Source of the DNA: Paenibacillus rhizophilus
GTDB lineage: Bacteria > Bacillota > Bacilli > Paenibacillales > Paenibacillaceae
DNA length: 64,000 bases
Direction of reading: 5' to 3'
Assembly: GCF_003854965.1 (NCBI RefSeq)
Contig: NZ_RQPI01000004.1
Coordinates: forward strand, 248,001 to 312,000
The first letter of the stretch is position 1, and the number at the start of each line of letters is the position of its first letter. The position numbers were made by a program, and so were the translations under genes. Shown here in pieces: positions 7,488 to 15,424 of this stretch. The notes under the pieces are model-generated. The model was not told where the DNA came from. It made no database searches and worked only from the letters and a program-made list of their open reading frames with translations.

Positions 7488-8063
7488 CTACTTCGGGTAA
7501 ACTTGATTCTTTTCAAATAAATTCCTAACCTGATCGGCCATAAATTGTGTGGAATGCGGCATTTGATGACGTATCCACCACTCCACAATGCCAATAAAAG
7601 CAGAGGCCATGAATTGGGCTTTTAACTCATTGTCGATAACGGGCTTATTTTCAGGACTTTCCATTTTATCCATAAGATTGACTGAGATAAAATTCAGCAA
7701 TCGGTCCCGGAATATAAAGGCTCTTTGATTGGAAAACATAGCAGAGAAAAACGGGAAATTGTCACGCAAATAATCAAAAACCGGTTTGGGCTCATGTACC
7801 ATTTCTTGGCTAACCGGATTGGCCTCCCGTTTCTTGCACAACGAGATCAATTCGTTGATGTGATCTTCAATGCATTTGTCCAAAAGGTCGTATTTGTCAC
7901 TGTAATGCAGATAAACGGTGCCGCGGTTAACATTGGCACGCTCCGCTATCTCGTTAATAGTGATTTGTTCAAAATCTTTTTCCGAGAAAAACTCCAGAAA
8001 CGACTTCGTTATGGACTGCTTGGTTCGGAGAATGCGTCGGTCGGTTTTAATAGCATTTTCCAT
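7488..8063 (-). CDS. TetR/AcrR family transcriptional regulator
   Basis: A 191-residue one-component regulator. The N-terminal helix-turn-helix lies at about residues 15-60 (FEQITINEIAERANVNRGTVYLHYSDKYDLL, given here only as its landmarks ITINEIAERA and TVYLHYSDK). The remaining helices form the ligand-binding and dimer domain, with a WWIRHQMP segment. This C-terminal layout is that of the TetR_C_8 / DhaS-like group. It is transcribed divergently from an SDR gene 177 bases away, so it most likely represses that gene and itself. The ligand is unknown. Base composition is lower in G+C than in the flanking core genes. Confidence 0.9.
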   Translation of the reverse strand: MENAIKTDRRILRTKQSITKSFLEFFSEKDFEQITINEIAERANVNRGTVYLHYSDKYDLLDKCIEDHINELISLCKKREANPVSQEMVHEPKPVFDYLRDNFPFFSAMFSNQRAFIFRDRLLNFISVNLMDKMESPENKPVIDNELKAQFMASAFIGIVEWWIRHQMPHSTQFMADQVRNLFEKNQVYPK

Positions 8064-8142
8064 TCCTTTCGTTACCTCCTTCAGCTAATCAACAATTCTG
8101 AGGGTGTTGTTGTATATAAAACAAATACATATCCATTAACCA

Positions 8143-8187
8143 TTGAGTAATCGGGGCTTCTGTCTATAATATTAATCAACGGCCGTT
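8143..8187 (+). promoter_or_regulatory. SDR promoter with palindromic candidate TetR operator
   Basis: A -35 TTGAGT (8143-8148) and a perfect -10 TATAAT (8165-8170) are 16 bases apart. Eight bases downstream is the perfect 10-base palindrome AACGGCCGTT (8178-8187). It covers the expected transcription start and is a plausible operator for the divergent TetR regulator. Confidence 0.6.
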
Positions 8188-8240
8188 AAATATTCAACAC
8201 ACATCTCAAAGAAAAATTTTGGGTAAAGGAGCATTTAACA

Positions 8241-8981
8241 ATGGAAAATATACGAGATAAAGTGGTGATTATAACGGGAGCCTCTAGCGGAATAGGAGAA
8301 GCTACAGCGAAGTTGTTGGCACAAAATGGCGCAAAGGTGGTATTGGCAGCCAGAAGAGAGGAACGTCTGCATGCGATTGCTAATGAAATTAAACAGGGTG
8401 GCGGCGAGGCCGTTTCTGTAAAAGCAGACGTCGTTTCTGCCGAAGATATGCAGAATTTGGCCAAGTTTACCTTAAGTGTGTATGGCCAAATTGATGTATT
8501 GGTGAACAATGCAGGGGTCATGCCGAGTTCCAGGCTGAATGAACTAAGAGTAGAAGAGTGGGATCAAATGATCGATGTGAACATCAAAGGGGTTTTATAC
8601 GGTATTGCAGCGGTATTGCCTACCATGCGGGAACAGCAGTCCGGTCATATCATCAACCTATCCTCTACTTCCGGTTATCATGTGTCCCCGACATCTACCG
8701 TATACGCGGCCACAAAGTTTGCAGTTAGAGCCATTTCGGAAGGACTGCGCTTGGAAGAGTCTTCGACTTCGCGTATTAGATCTACCGTGATTGCTCCAGG
8801 TCTGACGAAGACCGAACTTTTTGACAGCATTACCAGCCCGGAAGTGCAGACGATAGCCAATCAACTAAGCGGCAAAGGGATTTCTCCTTACAGTATTGCT
8901 AGAGCCATCGCGATTGCCATTAATGAACCTGATGACACCCTAATCAGCGAAATTATGGTTAGGCCGACCGCGTTGTCTTGA
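8241..8981 (+). CDS. SDR family oxidoreductase (NADP-type, YdfG-like)
   Basis: A complete classical short-chain dehydrogenase of 246 residues. It has TGASSGIG (residues 14-21), the AARREERL segment at the end of the second strand that favours NADP(H), NNAG near 90, the serine in LSSTSGY and the YAATK catalytic pair near 155-159. The RBS GGTAAAGGAG precedes the ATG. It is probably derepressed through the divergent TetR protein by a small toxic or xenobiotic molecule. Substrate cannot be read from sequence. Located in the AT-richer accessory region. Confidence 0.93.
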   Translation: MENIRDKVVIITGASSGIGEATAKLLAQNGAKVVLAARREERLHAIANEIKQGGGEAVSVKADVVSAEDMQNLAKFTLSVYGQIDVLVNNAGVMPSSRLNELRVEEWDQMIDVNIKGVLYGIAAVLPTMREQQSGHIINLSSTSGYHVSPTSTVYAATKFAVRAISEGLRLEESSTSRIRSTVIAPGLTKTELFDSITSPEVQTIANQLSGKGISPYSIARAIAIAINEPDDTLISEIMVRPTALS

Positions 8982-9097
8982 ACATTTCCAAACAAGATGA
9001 TCGGGAATTATCCTTATGGCTGCGGCAATGCCGGAGAAACTTTCAATCGTTTGTTGCGACTTTTGAAGGGTAAGCTATCGGCACAGGATTACCTATC

Positions 9098-9145
9098 ATG
9101 AAGATAGAAGTATGGTCCGACTATGTTAAACGACTAGCAATTTAA
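9098..9145 (+). pseudogene. 5' remnant of a FrnE/DsbA-like gene
   Basis: ATG at 9098 opens MKIEVWSDYV, identical in its first ten residues to the intact FrnE-like gene starting at 50681. After this the frame ends (KRLAI, stop) with no CPFC motif or further similarity. A terminator follows at 9152. This is a truncated duplicate of the 5' end of such a gene, probably left by a recombination event. Confidence 0.6.
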
Positions 9146-9151
9146 TGCCAA

Positions 9152-9180
9152 GGGTGAATGATAATGTTCATCCTTTTTTT
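9152..9180 (+). terminator. Rho-independent terminator
   Basis: The stem GGGTGAA (9152-9158) pairs with TTCATCC (9167-9173), including one G-U pair, and is followed by seven T. It may be the natural terminator of the lost gene, fused to its 5' remnant by a deletion. Confidence 0.65.
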
Positions 9181-9228
9181 ATTATTCTAAGGAATCTTCA
9201 TGATGTAAGCCCTAAGTTTAGAAACTGT

Positions 9229-9355
9229 CGGGAAATGTACCCAAGTTCTTGTCATTTATGTATCCAAGTTCTTGACACCCGAAAATCCGTTATTGTCGGG
9301 TGACAAGAACATATATCGTTTCCCGATTAAGGACAAGAACACGTATCGCTTCCCG
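9229..9355. repeat. Nested inverted repeats resembling IS21-type ends
   Basis: Four related units of 18-25 bases occur within 127 bases. Two point right, at 9229-9253 (core AAGTTCTTGTC) and 9259-9276 (AAGTTCTTGAC). Two are inverted, at 9302-9325 and 9332-9355 (GACAAGAAC to TTTCCCG or CTTCCCG). The inner pair forms a hairpin through GTTCTTGACACCCG against CGGGTGACAAGAAC. Multiple terminal repeats of this size are a hallmark of IS21-family ends. No transposase gene lies between them, so this would be an internally deleted element or a MITE. The family assignment is inference. Confidence 0.5.
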
Positions 9356-9426
9356 CAGTTGAGAAGTGGCAGATGAGTTTTTATATCGAGGGATGTTAAA
9401 TGAAAAAAACTTAAGCGGAAGGGAAC

Positions 9427-9783
9427 TTGATTTCGAAACAGTGGTTAATATGCTTTCATGCAGGATTCCACTATGCCCTATCTGTTACATTGTTTTTTCA
9501 ACTAACGGAGACGTTCTCCCATTATATCGGCAGGATCACCGCAACCAGGAACCGAATGACGGAAAATCTCCGGGATGCAGGATTCCATGTCATTGATTCG
9601 AGTGCGAACTTTCTAATGATGTCCCCTCCGGTCATCCGGGCGAAGATGCTGTATGAGGCTTTGCGGGAGAGAAATATTTTCGTTCGCTTTATTCCCAAAC
9701 CCCGGATTGACAATTACCTGCGTGTGACGATCGGGACAGATGAGGAAATGGATATTTTTTATGACTGCTTCTGGACATCGTGA
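9427..9783 (+). pseudogene. 3' fragment of histidinol-phosphate aminotransferase
   Basis: The last 90 codons read as the C-terminal domain of HisC-type aminotransferases: ITATRNRMTENLRDAGF, then ANFLMM, the segment LYEALRERNIFVR, and RIDNYLRVTIGTDEEMD before the stop. The catalytic N-terminal two thirds, including the PLP lysine, are absent. The fragment begins shortly after the inverted-repeat cluster. It is a truncated, surely inactive gene end. Confidence 0.75.
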
Positions 9784-9839
9784 AGATAACGCCATAATCT
9801 CCCTTAAAAAAGGTTCCAAGCCCGGACCCGATGTAGAAA

Positions 9840-10004
9840 GAAAATAAAGTATTAGGCTCATGCCGCTAACTCGGCACTATCAGATGATGAAATAAAGTTA
9901 TTTCAGGATAGACTGAGAAAATAAAGCCATTAACGAGGAACGATAGTTTAATGGATAAGGGCTGCCGCGTAACAGCTCTTCGCTCAACTAACGGGCAGGT
10001 TAAC
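9840..10004. repeat. Palindrome-hairpin-palindrome unit (copy A)
   Basis: A compact unit without a gene. Three direct AAATAAAG words (about 9842, 9890, 9919) lead to a first palindrome at 9927-9954 (TAACG-aggaa-CGATAG inside CCATTAA and TTTAATGG). Then comes an imperfect hairpin (GGGCTG, CAGCTC at about 9959-9978). A second palindromic core follows at 9984-10004, TCAACTAA-cgggcagg-TTAAC. The same succession flanks the tyrosine recombinase gene at 11470-12475, so this looks like a non-autonomous derivative of that element. Confidence 0.55.
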
Positions 10005-10184
10005 GTGGAAGCATATTTCACATACTTAAATTCCATGTTATGGTAATCTAGAGTTGGATTTATGAAAAGTGTACAAGGGAGTGTAAGCGAAATGGCTAAG
10101 AACCGTTCATCTTTCTAGCGTGTATAATATGTTTTCTCGTTAAGAATGGATGAATGTAAATAGTACATATGGAGGGAATTAAGT

Positions 10185-10853
10185 TTGAAAACTCACTACT
10201 ATCTCAGTTGGTTTAATGATTTTTTTCCAGAGAAGCTGGTCAAATGGTTGCATGAGGATATAAAAGACAGAAAATCGCTTGTTATGATTAGCGCTCAACC
10301 GTCCGGTAATAAAGGTGAGCAAATTAACATTGATGATGTTTCTGAAGCGACATGGTTAACTCAGGCTAACATTATTTTTGATGAATATCATTTCATTGAT
10401 TACCGCATGCAGAAGGAAGATGCCCAGCGATTAATTCACAACGCTTCTGTCATTTTTTTATGCGGTGGAGATCCTGTTTTGCAGAACGATTTTTTGGCGG
10501 AATATGAATTATCGGATGTTATTAAGAACAGCAAAGCCGTTATAATGGGTGCCAGCGCCGGTGCGTTAAACATGGCTGCAAAATGGTTATGCTTGAAAAA
10601 CACTGGCTATGAAGTTGAAACAAGTACTATTTATAATGGTATTGGATTTGATCATTTTGCCTATGAATCTCATTCTAAACGCGACTACGCCACGTTTGTT
10701 CAAGGCTACCTGTTTCCCTTGTCTGAAGAGATTGATGTTTATGCGGCAGAACAGGAGAGCGCTATGCGTGTAAAGGACGGTAAGATAGACTTAATGGGTC
10801 CTGTATATTTAATTTCCCGCTCAAAGATTCAGAAATTGGTTGAGACGCTCTAA
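10185..10853 (+). CDS. Peptidase S51 family protein (type 1 glutamine amidotransferase-like)
   Basis: A 222-residue protein of the PepE/cyanophycinase-like S51 family, whose members are serine peptidases with an amidotransferase-like fold. FLCGGDPVLQ carries the GGD motif and MGASAGALNMAAKW carries the nucleophile elbow GASAGA with the candidate catalytic serine. A downstream histidine in HSKRDYATF could complete the site. I chose the TTG start because GGAGGG lies eight bases upstream. It stands alone between copy A of the palindrome unit and the recombinase element, in AT-rich DNA. Cargo status is inferred. True substrate unknown. Confidence 0.85.
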   Translation: MKTHYYLSWFNDFFPEKLVKWLHEDIKDRKSLVMISAQPSGNKGEQINIDDVSEATWLTQANIIFDEYHFIDYRMQKEDAQRLIHNASVIFLCGGDPVLQNDFLAEYELSDVIKNSKAVIMGASAGALNMAAKWLCLKNTGYEVETSTIYNGIGFDHFAYESHSKRDYATFVQGYLFPLSEEIDVYAAEQESAMRVKDGKIDLMGPVYLISRSKIQKLVETL

Positions 10854-11469
10854 TTAGGCTTACAGCGAATCATCTCAGGTTTCCTCTCTATGATTGGAAT
10901 ACTGTTTATAAACAGGTGCAATCTTAATATCCCCAGGACTTATTGTTGGGCAGAAATGATGTATTTTTTAGACCACCTTCAATGGCGGTCTTTCTATGCT
11001 CAGCGGATGCTAGCTGCTCATTTTATTGAACTCCCTCGAAATGATTCAGTTTCCTCACTCAGACTCATGAATTCGCAGGATTTCACCCTTAGCTAAGTGT
11101 CAGATAAGAAGGGAACAGAGGAGGCGGTAGTTTGAGGCAGTGTAAAGGGCATGCAGGAACAGAGGTGAGAGATGATTCACCTAATTTGTTCCATATCCTG
11201 CACGTCTCCAGTCGCCCCTGGCGATTCTCACTCCCATGTCTCAACGGGTCTAAGCCCTTTCATTCCTTCGTCACATCTAACTAAGGGGTGGAGGTCGGTT
11301 TTTCTAACGGAACGGGTCCGAGCCCTTTTGCTCAACGTATCCCGATACTCCGTGCTTCTTGTAAATCCTGCGAGATATGGGAAATGGACCCTTATCATAG
11401 ATATTACACAGGGATTCCAATTAGCGAAGCGTACGAGCCCAAGTGGATTAAACTTCTCCGTAGGTTATT
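10854..11469. other. Non-coding stretch with a weak terminator and an 18-base direct repeat
   Basis: No supported gene was found. A weak hairpin (GACCACC, GGCGGTC at 10971-10990, followed by TTTCT) may end the S51 gene. Two copies of an 18-base word, AACGGGTC-TA/CG-AGCCCTTT, occur at 11243-11260 and 11311-11328. A 62-codon open frame at 11288-11476 has no RBS and no recognisable similarity. Confidence 0.4.
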
Positions 11470-11493
11470 AACCTAACGAAAGAACGCTAGTTT
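11470..11493. repeat. Left palindromic core of the tyrosine recombinase element (copy B)
   Basis: AACCTAACG (11470-11478), six bases, CGCTAGTTT (11485-11493). It aligns with the palindrome of copy D (GAACTAACG-N5-CGATAGTTC) and with the first palindrome of copy A. It lies 75 bases before the recombinase start codon, preceded by another small palindrome, TAGGTTATTAACCTA. Confidence 0.5.
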
Positions 11494-11510
11494 AATACAT
11501 TATGCAGATT

Positions 11511-11563
11511 AAAATCTCTCCTTAGAAGCAAACTAGATTTAATAGCTTCTAAAGGGAGGTTTT
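11511..11563 (+). promoter_or_regulatory. Hairpin sequestering the recombinase RBS
   Basis: The arms 11511-11529 and 11545-11563 pair at 18 of 19 positions (two G-U pairs). The right arm contains the recombinase ribosome binding site AGGGAGG (11553-11559). In mRNA this would hide the Shine-Dalgarno sequence and keep translation low. Confidence 0.6.
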
Positions 11564-11567
11564 GTTT

Positions 11568-12410
11568 ATGAAGTTAAGTGAGTTGTGGAGGTTGTATGAA
11601 GCTGACAAACGTATTCAAGGGTTCAGTCCAAAAACATTAAAAGCATACTCGCTTCAGCACAAAATGTTGATGTCGGAGCTAGGCGACCTGGCTATAACGG
11701 AAGTAACGTTAACAATGCTGAAGGAATATTTAGCAAGACAATCAAACCGGTTGAAGCCAAGCAGCCTAGGCCATCGTATTCGGTTTGTTCGTTCTCTTTT
11801 CCGTTACGCTTATGAAGAGACGTATTTGACTACGAATCCATCTTTAAAATTAAGAGAACCTAAACTAGATAAGCGTATTCCTAAGTTCTTAATTGAGGAA
11901 GATGTTATACACTTGAAGATCTCATGCCAGTCACTCAGGGAAAGAGCTCTGCTTGAGTTTCTCTACTGTACCGGCTGCCGGGTTGGCGAGGTGGAGAAGG
12001 TAAACATCGAGGATCTGAACTGGGAGAACTGCTCAGCGATCGTTAATGGCAAGGGATCAAAGCAGAGAGAAGTTTACTTCACGACAGAGTGCAAAGTATG
12101 GTTAAAGAAGTATCTGGCCAGCCGTGAGGACTCCTGTAAAGCCTTATTTGTAACCGATACCCATCCAACAAAACGAATGGCCATACCTACGATTAGATGG
12201 GCATTAAAACGGCTGGCAGATCGGGGAGAAATTGAAGCGAATGTCTACCCACATCGATTTCGGCATACCTATGCGTGCCAACTACTTGATAACGGTGCCC
12301 CTCTGGATTTCATCCAAGGAATGCTCGGTCATGAGAAGGCATCGACCACTCAAATCTACGCACAGCTACGCGGCGAGCGCCGGAGAGAACTTTATAGACG
12401 ATTTTTTTAG
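11568..12410 (+). CDS. Tyrosine recombinase (solitary XerC/D-like integrase)
   Basis: A site-specific DNA recombinase of 280 residues that acts through a covalent 3'-phosphotyrosine intermediate. A SAM-like core-binding domain (about 1-90) is followed by the catalytic domain. The complete catalytic set is present: Arg138 (CTGCRVGEV), Lys162 (GKGSKQR), His229 and Arg232 (PHRFRHTYA), His255 (LGHEKAS) and Tyr264 (IYAQL). There is no arm-binding domain, and no excisionase or phage genes nearby. The ATG at 11568 has AGGGAGG eight bases upstream; a TTG two codons earlier is less likely. Palindromic core-like sites lie on both sides (11470-11493 and 12450-12475), suggesting the gene is the motor of a minimal mobile element. 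A chromosomal XerC/XerD role is unlikely from the setting. Confidence 0.93.
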   Translation: MKLSELWRLYEADKRIQGFSPKTLKAYSLQHKMLMSELGDLAITEVTLTMLKEYLARQSNRLKPSSLGHRIRFVRSLFRYAYEETYLTTNPSLKLREPKLDKRIPKFLIEEDVIHLKISCQSLRERALLEFLYCTGCRVGEVEKVNIEDLNWENCSAIVNGKGSKQREVYFTTECKVWLKKYLASREDSCKALFVTDTHPTKRMAIPTIRWALKRLADRGEIEANVYPHRFRHTYACQLLDNGAPLDFIQGMLGHEKASTTQIYAQLRGERRRELYRRFF

Positions 12411-12419
12411 TGCTTATTG

Positions 12420-12475
12420 GCGGCGGATACCATCTTTAATCCGCCGCTGTTCAACTAAAGGGCAGGTTAGTTGAA
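12420..12475. repeat. Hairpin plus right palindromic core (copy C)
   Basis: Immediately after the recombinase stop comes a perfect 9-base stem (GCGGCGGAT 12420-12428, ATCCGCCGC 12439-12447). Then follows a perfect palindrome, TTCAACTAA (12450-12458), the 8-base spacer AGGGCAGG, and TTAGTTGAA (12467-12475). Arms of 9 bases around an 8-base spacer have the geometry of tyrosine-recombinase crossover sites. The second core of copy A shares the left arm and seven of the eight spacer bases. Confidence 0.6.
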
Positions 12476-12615
12476 AGTCAATCGCGCTGAACCATACCAC
12501 AAGTAACGGCGAACTATATTGCGGAAGATCACATGAGAAGCCCCTCCCAAAAAATGATCGAGAGGGACTTGCTTATTCAGGCTATTTCCGAAGGCATCCC
12601 CTTTCCCCCTCGGAT

Positions 12616-14811
12616 CTATTGCACGGGAGCCGAAATTATAGCTTTCAGGTTGTCTTCCTGGTACTTGTCCATGCCAGAGAAAACGGCAGTATAATAAATA
12701 TCGTCCTGCTTCCACAAGTAATAAGGCAATTTTACTTCTTTGCTGGGTGCGAAGTAAACATGGTTCTTGTCTTCATAAGCCGAAATTTCGACGCCATTAA
12801 TCTTCAGCATCCGAGTGAGCGAGAGCTTGGACGTGTCGAAAAGCGGCTCCTTGCTCTGATAAAGCGAGAAATTATCGTTTACATCGTAGATTGAGGAATC
12901 GTGCGGTGCGCCATAGTCTGTCCATAGAGCGTCCGTTGCTTGTCTGAACGCATACGCGGTATTCTGATCGCCAGCCCTGAGCAATCTCGAACCACTCAGC
13001 TTAAGCCCGGGCAATTCCAACGGGATTTTCACCTTAAAGCCGAGAATGTTCTTCGCTGCAAGCAAATCCCTTTCATCATAAAGAGGAAATGAATTTCCAT
13101 CTCCGTCGTAGCGGACATGCTGAACTTGCTGCGGGAAAACAAAGGATTGCACCATTTTTGTGAGCTCTTCTTGCGACATATGCTCGCTATAATAATCGAT
13201 TGCGTACCATACATTGTCATCCTGCCAGTAGAAGCTTTTGCCCGTTTCTGGCCTTTTCTTGTAGTGTCTCCTATCCGTGAATAAAGTGCCTTCGACATTG
13301 CCGATCGTAACAGCTTCCTGTCGGTATTCAGGAGTCTTGTTTGCACTTTGGGGATAGGGAGCCCCCCGCAATTGGTCTTCTTCCAACAAATTGCCGCTGC
13401 CCTTGGAAGCCTTCACGTCTATGGTTTGTTCATTTTTTTGGCCAAAATTAGATACAAAAGTAATGGATGCTACATCGATAAGATTAGTATTGTTGGAGCT
13501 AGTGAAATTTGTATAATATAATACACTCTGCAACTGATAACCTTCAGGAAGATAGTCAGGTATTTTAAAGTTATATTTCGGAAAATCGAGCGCCCGATCG
13601 AGACTGTGAAACCATCTGAACGAATCGTTGTATATAGGATATAGATCCAGATTAGGGTTTGCTACTTGGGCAGCAGTATCCAACTCGGTCGCCTTCCCGG
13701 CATCCGATGCATTGGTGAGCAAGATGGCGCTCAAGACAATAATCAAGAAAATAGCAGCGGCGGATAGCCTATACGAACCCTTCTTAAACTTTGTGATCAT
13801 CATCATTCTCCGTTTCGCTTCATATTTGTTGTCCCCAAAATGCGATAGGTTGATCTGAGGAGAGGGTTGCTGGGAAAATGAACGAGACAGCATGAGTAAG
13901 GTCATGCCATAGGACAAAGCTTCACGCTCGCCTAGAGTTTCAAGAACACTGGCATCGCAGGCCACCTCCTGGTCTGCTTTCATCTTTCTTACGGAAAGCC
14001 ACACCAAAGGGTTGTACCAATGAATTCCAACGGAAAGAGCCCACAGGGAGTTGATCCATAAATCCTTACGTTTGTAGTGAATCAGCTCATGCATAAGGAT
14101 ATGCGTTAGCTGATTTGAATCGGCGATTGTGCCGATATCTTCAGGCAAATAAATCTTCGGCCGCCATAAACCATGAAGGCAAGGGCTGCGAAGATGGCTT
14201 GTTTCATAGGCGTATATCCGTTTTTTAATGTTCAGCCTCTGTTTGCAAGCCTCAAGAACGGTGAGTACTTCAATGTCCTCGATCTTTATGGAGTTTCCGA
14301 CTCTTTTTCTGAAAATCAGCGCGCTAAACAGGTAATATCCACCCAAGCATAGAAGCCCTCCAAGCCATACCCACGAGCCAATCGAAAGCCAAGTCAGTCC
14401 ATCCGTGATCCCTGGGAAATGGTCTTGAGAAGAACGAATTATGACTGAAGATCCTGGTTCGTCCGCCCGGTTCAGGGTGAACTCGGGAAGCTGTTTTTTT
14501 ACATCAATATAATTAGATTGAATTTCCGTGCTGGAACCGGTCTCAGTAAAGGGAGTGGGTTGCTTACTCTTCTGAACTGAATTCCATTCCATCGGGAGCG
14601 TTTGCGGCAGCACATTAAACAGGCTTATCGGACTCTGCGGAGCAATGGGAACCAGAAGCTTAATCAACACAAGAAACCACAATATATGAACAACTCTAGG
14701 TTTAAGGTTCTTTTGGAACAGCTTCCGAATCAAGAGTAATAACAATAGGATTACCGTCGATGCCACTGACGCAGTGAACAGAAGAGAGAAGACCGTTTCC
14801 AGATACTTCAT
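12616..14811 (-). CDS. M56 family (BlaR1/MecR1-like) membrane metallopeptidase, non-beta-lactam sensor
   Basis: A 731-residue membrane protease and signal transducer. N-terminal membrane segments (about 10-30, 40-60, 140-165) precede the cytoplasmic zinc-protease domain with HELIH at 241-245 and a further membrane segment near 345-365. Outside, from about residue 375, there is a long extracellular part with DUF4367-like repeats (for example IPDYLPEGYQLQSV). The penicillin-binding transpeptidase domain of true BlaR1/MecR1 is missing, with no SxxK/SxN/KTG pattern, so it senses something else. It overlaps the blaI-like gene by 4 bases. By analogy, a signal outside activates the protease, which leads to BlaI cleavage. 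Confidence 0.88.
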   Translation of the reverse strand: MKYLETVFSLLFTASVASTVILLLLLLIRKLFQKNLKPRVVHILWFLVLIKLLVPIAPQSPISLFNVLPQTLPMEWNSVQKSKQPTPFTETGSSTEIQSNYIDVKKQLPEFTLNRADEPGSSVIIRSSQDHFPGITDGLTWLSIGSWVWLGGLLCLGGYYLFSALIFRKRVGNSIKIEDIEVLTVLEACKQRLNIKKRIYAYETSHLRSPCLHGLWRPKIYLPEDIGTIADSNQLTHILMHELIHYKRKDLWINSLWALSVGIHWYNPLVWLSVRKMKADQEVACDASVLETLGEREALSYGMTLLMLSRSFSQQPSPQINLSHFGDNKYEAKRRMMMITKFKKGSYRLSAAAIFLIIVLSAILLTNASDAGKATELDTAAQVANPNLDLYPIYNDSFRWFHSLDRALDFPKYNFKIPDYLPEGYQLQSVLYYTNFTSSNNTNLIDVASITFVSNFGQKNEQTIDVKASKGSGNLLEEDQLRGAPYPQSANKTPEYRQEAVTIGNVEGTLFTDRRHYKKRPETGKSFYWQDDNVWYAIDYYSEHMSQEELTKMVQSFVFPQQVQHVRYDGDGNSFPLYDERDLLAAKNILGFKVKIPLELPGLKLSGSRLLRAGDQNTAYAFRQATDALWTDYGAPHDSSIYDVNDNFSLYQSKEPLFDTSKLSLTRMLKINGVEISAYEDKNHVYFAPSKEVKLPYYLWKQDDIYYTAVFSGMDKYQEDNLKAIISAPVQ

Positions 14812-15185
14812 GACTTCTTCTTGTTCTCCAAGATTTGTTGAAGCTCCTCAATATCTTTCTCCGAGAGTGTCTCTTCTTCGAGAAATTTCGCGCACAGCAT
14901 CCCTACGGCTCCTTTATAAACTCTATTCAGGAATGAACGATTCTCGGCTTTTAAGTATTCATCATGCGAAACCAGCGGATAGTAGAGGTAGTTCCGGCCG
15001 GACTTTTCGAATCGAATCGCTTTTTTCTTGTGAAGCCTATTCAGGAAGGTTTTAATCGTCTGATCCGACCATTGCATTTTATGGGTTAATTTGGAAATGA
15101 TCTCACTGGCGGACAAAGGCTCCTTTTGCCAGAGGAGCTTCATCACTTCGCTTTCGGCCTCGGTAATGTGTGGGGACTCATGCAT
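14808..15185 (-). CDS. BlaI/MecI/CopY family transcriptional repressor
   Basis: A winged-helix repressor of about 125 residues. The pattern ITEAESEVMKLLWQKEPLSA opens the winged-helix domain and QTIKTFLNRLHKKKAI is the recognition helix. The C-terminal dimerisation helices end in KKKS. BlaI homologues are inactivated by cleavage when their M56 partner is stimulated; that partner is the overlapping downstream gene. I chose ATG at 15185, as AAGGG lies eight bases before it, over the GTG nine bases upstream. Two operators just upstream indicate autoregulation. Confidence 0.93.
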   Translation of the reverse strand: MHESPHITEAESEVMKLLWQKEPLSASEIISKLTHKMQWSDQTIKTFLNRLHKKKAIRFEKSGRNYLYYPLVSHDEYLKAENRSFLNRVYKGAVGMLCAKFLEEETLSEKDIEELQQILENKKKS

Positions 15186-15211
15186 CGTATTCACCCTTCT
15201 TGATTTTCTTT

Positions 15212-15265
15212 GTTTACACTTGTAAACGATATATAAAGTTTACAAGTGTAAACGTAACATGTCAA
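15212..15265 (-). promoter_or_regulatory. Twin BlaI-type operators over the blaI promoter
   Basis: Two 16-base sites, GTTTACACTTGTAAAC (15212-15227) and GTTTACAAGTGTAAAC (15238-15253), are exact reverse complements of each other, and each is nearly self-palindromic. They carry the TACA and TGTA half-sites known for BlaI/MecI. Reading leftwards, -35 TTGACA is at 15265-15260, and a -10-like TAAACT at 15242-15237 lies inside the outer operator, so repressor binding would block the promoter. Confidence 0.85.
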
Positions 15266-15424
15266 GAGTAAATCGAGCTCCCCGAACATAAGAAAGCGTC
15301 GCGCACAGTCACAGTTGCAGAAACGAAAGTGGTATGGATTTATTTCTTATAAGTAAAACCTTGCAATTACAAACTTATTTTTCGCCGATAGATCCGTTAA
15401 GCTGAACCGTATCATAACCGCGCA

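Noticed and set aside
10890..11096. 68-codon open frame after the S51 gene
   Set aside because: No RBS, no protein-like pattern; it spans a terminator-like hairpin.
12467..12715. 82-codon minus-strand frame next to the M56 gene
   Set aside because: It overlaps the real end of the M56 gene and the palindromic core; parts look faintly protein-like but no family or start signal supports it.
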